NCBI RefSeq assembly: GCF_016862915.1
Contig: NZ_BONW01000016.1
Location: 248,001-312,000 of the forward strand
From: Plantactinospora endophytica
GTDB taxonomy: Bacteria > Actinomycetota > Actinomycetes > Mycobacteriales > Micromonosporaceae
DNA: 64,000 bases
Direction: 5' to 3'
The notes under the pieces: model-generated
What the model saw: the letters and a program-made list of their open reading frames with translations, nothing else
Database searches by the model: none
Told to the model about the DNA's origin: nothing
Shown: one piece after another, positions 58,801 to 64,000 of the stretch
How positions within the stretch are numbered: position 1 is the stretch's first letter
Layout: each line of letters opens with the position of its first letter
Position numbers and translations under genes: made by a program

Positions 58801-60075
58801 TCGGTCCGGCTCGACGGCACCGGTCACCTGTCGACCGCGAAGCCGGCGCTGCGTACCGACGGCAGCTTCACGGCAGCCGCCTGGGTGCTGCTGGATCCGG
58901 CGGGCATGGACGGCACCCGGGCGATCCTCACCCAGGACGGCAACCGGGCCAGCGGCTTCGGCCTGAAGTACCGCGTCGACAGTCGCAAGTGGAGCATCAG
59001 CGTCCCGTCCGGGGACATCGACGGACCGTCCTTCGTCCGCGCCGAGTCGGCGGACCCGGCCCGTCCCGGCGAGTGGACGCAGTTGGTGGCGGTACGCGAC
59101 GTCGCGGCCCGACAACTCCGGCTGTACGTCAACGGCAGCATCGTCGGCACCACCCCGTTCGACGGCGGCTGGCACGCGACCGGCGGGTTGCAGATCGGCC
59201 GGTCGAAGATCGCCGGGCGGCCGGCCGAGTTCTTCACCGGCCAGATCGACAACGTGCACGTCTTCACCGGGGTACTCACCGACGACCAGATCCGCGAGGA
59301 GTTCGGCAACCCGCCGACGACCGCGTACACCCCGTTCGCCGGCCAGTTCAGCCGGTACACCAACCACGACGGGGATCATCTGACCGGGATCGGTGCGGTC
59401 CCGCCCGGCTACCGGGTGGAGGGATCGCTCGGGTTCCCGGCAGCGGCCGGGGCGGCGAACACCCGGCTGCTCTACGCCTGCCTGCTCGGCGAGACCGACG
59501 GGTTCACCTCCGCCGACCCGAACTGCGAGGGGCAGCGCCGGCTGGGCGTACTCGGGTCGGTCTACCAGAGTCCGCCACCGGACGTGCCGAGCACGCCGAT
59601 CTGGCGCTGCCGGGTCGGTGCCGCCGGCGAGCGCTTCGACAGCGGCGACCCGAACTGCGAGGGCGCGACGGTGGACGGGCCGGTCCTCGGGTACGCCCGC
59701 GCCTACGCCCACCTGGTCCGGCACCAACATCGCGACGACCACGCGGCCGACACCGGAATGCTGCCCGGCAGCTACCGGCCGGAGGGCGGTCTCGGCCTGG
59801 TGGCGCTGTACGCCGAGCCGAACACGGTCAGGCTGCTGCGCTGCCGCAGCGGCACCGACGAGTTCCTCTCCACGCAGGCCGGCTGCGAGGGCGCGACCGA
59901 GGTCAAGATGGCCGGCTACCTGTGGACCGCCGCGCCGCCGGGCTGGTCGGCCAGGCAGCTCCACCGCTGCCGGACCAGGGCGGGCGGAGAACTCTTCGAG
60001 TCGCTCGATCCCGCCTGCGAGGGGCAGGTGGCGGTCCGGCCGCTCGGATACGTCGTCACAACACTGGGGGAGTGA
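55837..60075 (+). CDS. secreted LamG/DNRLRE-type multidomain surface protein
   Basis: About 1412 residues. Signal peptide: LSRGLVASLALLVLVPTGLA and then TPTVAAP. In order: a beta-rich N-terminal domain, a DNRLRE-like domain (KVGFSDWEVPTVRYRSYFLF, near residue 375), fibronectin/Ig-like domain, two LamG jelly rolls (about 730-930 and 955-1150) that share FTVAAWV/FTAAAWV and DGNRGSGF/DGNRASGF, and C-terminal repeats with F-x-S-x-D-P-N-C-E-G, repeated four times. GTG 55837 has GGAGG 5 nt upstream. Stop is 4 nt before the RHS gene, so the two probably form a surface complex, as in actinomycete RHS loci. Confidence 0.85.
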   Translation: MVLSRGLVASLALLVLVPTGLAVTGPTPTVAAPATPQAPGPDGPQGRGSEAGAPDGTGQGARADGDNGSPAAVARASGRRVEIMAERSETRQVFANPDGTVTAELTVEPVRVRRGTDWVPVDTSLRAGPDGLLSPAASAVSLAFSGGGAAPLVRLADGDRRIELRWPGDLPRPVVDGDTASYPEVLPGVDLRMRATSRGYAQVLVVKTREAARNPRLARLQFGLSSRGVTLAAERSGALTAKDPDGQVVFQAPPPRMWDSPSGGPRLPMPSDPPVEPADGNRSSGARTATAGADGGAARAEHRAQGRVELSRSSLAVIPDPRLLRDPSTNFPLFVDPDFGAGLSGWGEVLEQHPGQSYWGGDGDPVAKVGFSDWEVPTVRYRSYFLFDIAWLRDRNVTVSWAKFNARAVYSASCSPRWVDLYHVGPIGPGLSWNTQPWATYLGGQNVAHGYSAACGPNWVGWDALGGVRSALGGRSPAVAFMLRAGDEGDRIAWKKFETNPNLTITYNQVPTVPTGLSGEHRACAAEPNEAYVYTAAPVLRATGSDPDGHQVKLRFEWWNRGTNTLVGSTTTLGQSSGTPFAVTVPSGAFQDGSKIRWRARALDDRDESPWTGWCDLTVDQVAPDRAPLVSSTDYPEQDLGGGLGRTGTFTFTANGVPDVARYRYWLGNSPPHVVDAANVGGAATARLTPTDWGPTDLYVQSLDRAGNPSPNITNYHFRVGRGTGPVGYWRLDGKGAETSALDGSGHGHHGTVSNSGSTPVGAAWTLGRNADALRFDGTAGHVSTGNGSTVRTDATFTVAAWVRLDDADGNWHTAVSQDGNRGSGFYLQYVPMSRSWAFAMLRSDVDAALADRAVAATPAPVGVWTHLAGVYDVATATMRLYVDGVPVASTTHGTPWHHDGGTVQIGRARHNGAPVDHWTGAVDEVRVFDRLLVDEEIRELASSPANDEGLWPMEEGQGGTAGDVSGNFRTATATGGVTWASGAVGAGSVRLDGTGHLSTAKPALRTDGSFTAAAWVLLDPAGMDGTRAILTQDGNRASGFGLKYRVDSRKWSISVPSGDIDGPSFVRAESADPARPGEWTQLVAVRDVAARQLRLYVNGSIVGTTPFDGGWHATGGLQIGRSKIAGRPAEFFTGQIDNVHVFTGVLTDDQIREEFGNPPTTAYTPFAGQFSRYTNHDGDHLTGIGAVPPGYRVEGSLGFPAAAGAANTRLLYACLLGETDGFTSADPNCEGQRRLGVLGSVYQSPPPDVPSTPIWRCRVGAAGERFDSGDPNCEGATVDGPVLGYARAYAHLVRHQHRDDHAADTGMLPGSYRPEGGLGLVALYAEPNTVRLLRCRSGTDEFLSTQAGCEGATEVKMAGYLWTAAPPGWSARQLHRCRTRAGGELFESLDPACEGQVAVRPLGYVVTTLGE

Positions 60076-60079
60076 CACC

Positions 60080-63000
60080 ATGCCTGCTGGACCGAAACCT
60101 CGACCGAGACGGGCGGGTCTTGCCGCCGGCACCGTGCTCGTGCTGCTGGCCTCGTTCGCGGTGGCGACGCCACCGGCGTACGCGGAGCCCACCCGCCGTG
60201 GTCCGAGCCTGCCGCAGCAGGAGCCGGTCGTGCCGGTGCGGACGATGGTGGTGCCGCCCGCCGAGGAACCGGCGATGCCCACCCTGCGCGGCACCCCTGC
60301 GGTCACCTGGCCGGCACCGGCCGCCGCCGACGTCACCCTGCCGGCGGTCGCCGGGCAGCGGTCCGGCTCGACGGCCCCGACCCCGGCCCGCGCCGGTGAC
60401 CTGCCGGTCTGGGTCGGTCGCCCGAGCACGGCCGGACGGGCCGCCGCCGACACCGCCCCGACGAAGGTCCGGGTGGAACTCCTGGACCGGGCCGCCGCGA
60501 CCACGGCCGGCGTGACCGGGCTGCTGCTGCGGGTGCGGCGCGGCGACGGCCGGCCGGATGCCGGACCGGTCACGCTCACCGTCGACTACTCCCGATTCCG
60601 GCACGCCTACGGCGGCGACTGGGCGTCCCGGCTGCGGCTGACCCGACTGCCGGACTGTGCGGCGACCACCCCGGACCGGGCCGAGTGCCGGCAGCCGACC
60701 GCCCTGCCGACCCGCAACGACCCCGGCGCCGGACACCTCGTCGCCGAGGTTCCGGTCACCGGGACGGACCGGACCTTCGCGGTCGCCGCCGCACCTGCCG
60801 GCGGGACGGGCGACTACACCGCCACCTCGCTCTCCCCGGCCGGCTCCTGGGACGTCTCCGTGCAGACCGGCGACTTCTCCTGGTCGTACCCGATGCGGAC
60901 CCCGCCGGTGCCCGGCGGGCTGGTACCCGAGCTGACCGCCGCGTACGCCTCCGGCGGCACCGACGGGCGGGTGGCCAGCACCAACAACCAGACCTCGTGG
61001 CTCGGCGAGGGCTGGAACCTGTGGTCAGGGTCGATCGAGCGGCGGTACAGGTCCTGCCTCGACGACACGGCGGGCGGCAGCCCGAGGACCGGTGACCTCT
61101 GCTGGGGCACCGAGAACGCCACGATGTCGTTCGCCGGCCGCTCGACCGAGCTGGTCCACGCGGGTCCGGGCAGATGGCGACCGAAGAAGGACGACGGCTC
61201 CCGGGTGGAGCAGCTCTTCGGCCCCGCCACCCCGGACGAGGACAACGGCGAGCACTGGCGGGTCACCACGACCGACGGCACGCAGTACTACTTCGGGTCC
61301 CGCCCGGAGAGCCAGTCCACCTGGGGGGTGCCGGTCTTCGGCAACGACCCGGGCGAGCCCTGCCACGGCACGACGTTCGCCACCTCCCGCTGCAACCAGG
61401 GCTGGCGGTGGAACCTGGACCGGGTCGTCGACCCGCGCGGCAACACCATCACCTACGGCTACCTGAAGGAGACCAACGCCTACGGGGTGAACATGGCCGC
61501 CGACAGGGCCACCTACACCCGGGGCGGCACCCTGGACCGGATCGAGTACGGCACCCGGGACGGCTCGGCGGACCAGGCCCCGGCCCGGGTGGTCTTCGGC
61601 ACCGCCGACCGGTGCGTGCCCGGCGCGAACTGCACCGTCCGGACCCCGGCGAGCTGGCCGGACGTGCCGTGGGACCAGAACTGCGACACCGCCACCTGCG
61701 CCAACCGTTTCTCGCCGACGTTCTGGACGACGAAGCGGCTGACGTCGGTCACCACCCAGGTCTGGGGCGGCGCCGACTACCGGGACGTGGACCGGTGGAG
61801 CTTCACCCAGGAGTACCCGAACCCGGGCGACAACACCACCGCGGCCCTGTGGCTGCGCGGCATCACCCAGACCGGACTGGTCGGCGGCAGCGTCCCCACC
61901 CCGCCGGTGACCTTCAACGGCGTCGCCATGCAGAACAGGGTGGTTTCCGCCACCGACTGCTGCCTGCCGATGAACAAGTACCGGATCGGCGCGGTCAACA
62001 CCGGGGCCGGTGGCGTGCTCGGCGTCCGGTACGCCCCGGCGGACTGCACCCCGTCGACCCTGCCGCCGGTGCAGGGCAACGGGAAACGCTGCTTCCCGGT
62101 CCGCTGGACGCCGCAGGGCGGCCAGACGTTCGACGACTGGTTCCACCGGTACGTCGTGGAGACCGTCTCCGAGGTCGACCGGGTCGGCGGCAACCGGACG
62201 CAGTTCACCAACTACGACTACGAGGGCGCGGCGGCCTGGGCGTACCGGGACGACCCGCTGGTCAAGCCGGAGTACCGCACCTGGTCGCAGTGGCGCGGGT
62301 ACGAGAAGGTGCGGGTGCGCCGGGGTGACCCGCAGGATCCCGGCAGCCCGGCGCAGTCCAGCACCCGCTACCACTACTTCCGGGGCATGGGCGGCAGGCC
62401 GGTCGTCGACTCCCAGGGCGTCTCGCACGACGACCCCGAGCAACTCGCCGGCTTCCTCCGCGAGGAGATCACCTACAACGGGGTCGACGCCTCGGGCGTG
62501 GACGGACCGGTGGTCAGCGGCGAGATCAACGATCCGTGGCAGCGCGGCCCGACGGCCGTGCAGGGCTCGGCAAAGGCGTACCAGGTGCAGGTCGGCAGGA
62601 CGGCCACCCGGACCGCGCTCGGCGTCGGCGCCACCGGCGGCTGGCGGCGGACCGAGACGGTGACCACCTTCGAGAACGACCACGGCACGCCGGTCAGCGT
62701 GGACGAGCGCGGTGACCTGTCGACGAACACCGACGACCGGTGCACCCGCACCAGCTACGCCCGGAACACCGACCGCTGGATGCTGGTCACCGCGAGTCGG
62801 GTGTGGACGATGGGGGTGCCCTGCGGCACCGAGCCGGTACTGCCCGACCACGCGATCTCGGACGTGCTTACCTACTACGACGGCGGCGAGCTGGGCGCCG
62901 CGCCCTCGGCCGGCAACGTGACAAAGGTCGAGGAGCTTTCCGGGTACGCGGACGGCGAGCCGAGCTACGTCACCACGGCCCGTACGGTCTACGACCGGTA

Positions 63001-64000
63001 CGGCCGGGCGACCGAGGCGTACGACGCGCTCGACAACGTGACCCGCACCGAATATCTTCCGGCGACCGGGCTGCCGAACACGACGGTGTCGACCAACGCG
63101 CTCGGCCACCGGAGCACCACCACGCTGGAGCCGGCCTGGAACCTGCCGGTGACCGTGGTGGACGCCAACGACCGGCGTACCGACATCGGCTACGACGCGC
63201 TGGGCCGGGTGACCGGGGTGTGGCTGCCCGGCCGGTCCCGGGCGGCCAACCAGGGCCCGCAGCACCGCTACGACTACGACCTGCGCGACGACCGGGCCAC
63301 CTCGGTCGCCACCGGCACGCTGCGGGCCAACGGCAACTACGTCACCAGCTACGCGCTCTTCGACGGGTTCCTCCGGGCCCGGCAGACCCAGGCACCGAGC
63401 TGGGGCGGCGGCCGGGCGGTCACCGACACCTACCACGACGCGCGGGGACTGGTGGTCAGGACCAACAACCTGTACAAGACCGACGCGACCGCGCCCGGCG
63501 GCACGCTGCTGACCCCGGTCGACGAGACGCTGATCCCGAGCCAGACGGTGCACCGGTACGACGGTGCGGGCCGGGTGGTCCGGTCGGCGCTGGAGAAGTT
63601 CAACCAGGAGATGTGGGCCACCGTCACCACGTACCACGGTGACCATGTCGAGGTGACGCCGCCGAGCGGCGGGACACCGACGGCGACCTACACCGACGCG
63701 CTGGGGCAGACCACCGAGCTGCGGCAGTTCGGTGCCGCCAGGCCGGAGGGCGAATACCGGTCCACCCGGTACCGGTACACCGGGGCCGGTGACCTGGCCG
63801 TGCTGGTCGACCCCGCCGGCAACGAGTGGCGCTACCGCTACGACCTGCGCCGCCGGCCGGTCGAGGCGGTGGACCCGGACAAGGGCCGGACCCGGACGAC
63901 GTACGACCTGCTGGGCCGGAAGACGACCAGCACGGACGCCCGGGGTCAGGTGGTGGCCACCAGCTACGACGCGCTCGGTCGGCGTACCGCCACCCACCAG
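60080..64000 (+). CDS. secreted RHS/YD-repeat protein (3' end outside window)
   Basis: At least 1307 residues, open to the window end. The signal peptide is LAAGTVLVLLASFAVATPPA with AYA-E as a cleavage site. A beta-rich region with GGLVPELTAAYASGG and SWLGEGWNLWSG, which starts RHS shells, follows. From about residue 960 come YD repeats: TDIGYDALGRVTGVW, YDLLGRKTTSTDARG, SYDALGRRTATHQ. RHS proteins of this kind often carry a variable C-terminal toxin, which would be encoded beyond the window. ATG 60080 follows GGGGGAG, 4 nt after the LamG gene stop. Confidence 0.92.
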   Translation, partial: MPAGPKPRPRRAGLAAGTVLVLLASFAVATPPAYAEPTRRGPSLPQQEPVVPVRTMVVPPAEEPAMPTLRGTPAVTWPAPAAADVTLPAVAGQRSGSTAPTPARAGDLPVWVGRPSTAGRAAADTAPTKVRVELLDRAAATTAGVTGLLLRVRRGDGRPDAGPVTLTVDYSRFRHAYGGDWASRLRLTRLPDCAATTPDRAECRQPTALPTRNDPGAGHLVAEVPVTGTDRTFAVAAAPAGGTGDYTATSLSPAGSWDVSVQTGDFSWSYPMRTPPVPGGLVPELTAAYASGGTDGRVASTNNQTSWLGEGWNLWSGSIERRYRSCLDDTAGGSPRTGDLCWGTENATMSFAGRSTELVHAGPGRWRPKKDDGSRVEQLFGPATPDEDNGEHWRVTTTDGTQYYFGSRPESQSTWGVPVFGNDPGEPCHGTTFATSRCNQGWRWNLDRVVDPRGNTITYGYLKETNAYGVNMAADRATYTRGGTLDRIEYGTRDGSADQAPARVVFGTADRCVPGANCTVRTPASWPDVPWDQNCDTATCANRFSPTFWTTKRLTSVTTQVWGGADYRDVDRWSFTQEYPNPGDNTTAALWLRGITQTGLVGGSVPTPPVTFNGVAMQNRVVSATDCCLPMNKYRIGAVNTGAGGVLGVRYAPADCTPSTLPPVQGNGKRCFPVRWTPQGGQTFDDWFHRYVVETVSEVDRVGGNRTQFTNYDYEGAAAWAYRDDPLVKPEYRTWSQWRGYEKVRVRRGDPQDPGSPAQSSTRYHYFRGMGGRPVVDSQGVSHDDPEQLAGFLREEITYNGVDASGVDGPVVSGEINDPWQRGPTAVQGSAKAYQVQVGRTATRTALGVGATGGWRRTETVTTFENDHGTPVSVDERGDLSTNTDDRCTRTSYARNTDRWMLVTASRVWTMGVPCGTEPVLPDHAISDVLTYYDGGELGAAPSAGNVTKVEELSGYADGEPSYVTTARTVYDRYGRATEAYDALDNVTRTEYLPATGLPNTTVSTNALGHRSTTTLEPAWNLPVTVVDANDRRTDIGYDALGRVTGVWLPGRSRAANQGPQHRYDYDLRDDRATSVATGTLRANGNYVTSYALFDGFLRARQTQAPSWGGGRAVTDTYHDARGLVVRTNNLYKTDATAPGGTLLTPVDETLIPSQTVHRYDGAGRVVRSALEKFNQEMWATVTTYHGDHVEVTPPSGGTPTATYTDALGQTTELRQFGAARPEGEYRSTRYRYTGAGDLAVLVDPAGNEWRYRYDLRRRPVEAVDPDKGRTRTTYDLLGRKTTSTDARGQVVATSYDALGRRTATHQ

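Overview
The window is about 72% GC, with GC-rich third codon positions, frequent GTG starts, TGA stops and long antisense open frames. It looks like the chromosome of an actinomycete. I infer Micromonosporaceae from the FxSxx-COOH peptide operon, the AftD-like arabinosyltransferase region (these bacteria carry arabinose in the wall) and the secreted RHS/LamG proteins. No rRNA, tRNA, CRISPR array, insertion sequence or phage gene was seen.

Region 1 (1-11,190): the 3' part of an alpha/beta hydrolase gene, then a complete minus-strand FxSxx-COOH RiPP operon read from 11,187 down to 957. It holds precursor fxsA (C-terminus FNSAL), radical-SAM cyclophane synthase fxsB, an HExxH peptide beta-hydroxylase-like protein, an AAC(3)-family acyltransferase, a TIR-like protein, TIR-like fxsC and the ParA/NB-ARC/TPR protein fxsT. 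Most junctions are 4-nt stop/start overlaps, so the genes are probably translated as one coupled unit.

Region 2 (11,500-18,800): small genes: a two-helix membrane protein, a VOC protein, a large regulator with an N-terminal LuxR helix-turn-helix, a lipoprotein, an AraC regulator divergent from an alpha/beta hydrolase, a short gene whose 3' end is duplicated in tandem, and a SnoaL-like protein.

Region 3 (19,100-33,750): a cell-envelope glycan island: two GT-C-type membrane proteins (one AftD-like with DUF3367), a DUF2613-like peptide, a GT4 glycosyltransferase, an OafA-type acyltransferase, a DUF3068/PorA-like protein, a membrane-anchored DUF4185-like protein with fibronectin III domains, and a polysaccharide flippase.

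Region 4 (33,760-39,850): a CGNR zinc-finger regulator divergent from an MFS exporter, an ABC-F protein with a possible attenuator leader and a rearranged 3' end, a short conserved-looking gene, and a secreted seven-repeat RCC1 protein.

Region 5 (39,850-48,900) is the most unusual part. A LAL-type LuxR regulator meets, tail to tail, two ABC exporter genes. These lie behind a strong hairpin and a ten-codon open frame (MSAYPPVDPA) with a near-perfect Shine-Dalgarno sequence. A radical-SAM gene without auxiliary-cluster cysteines is divergent from it. Three copies of GTCGGGTACGC lie in the divergent promoter region. I read this as a candidate ultrashort-precursor RiPP cluster.

Region 6 (49,000-64,000): a MarR/MFS pair with a clear palindromic operator, a CPBP protease/histidine kinase/response regulator operon with GTGA overlaps, a small aromatic secreted protein, a squalene-cyclase-like protein, and a LamG surface protein followed by an RHS/YD-repeat protein that runs off the window end.

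A recurring theme is tandem duplication and low-complexity expansion in linkers and gene tails (near 910, 8,770, 18,178, 26,400, 29,755, 32,920, 35,820, 43,560 and 44,450).
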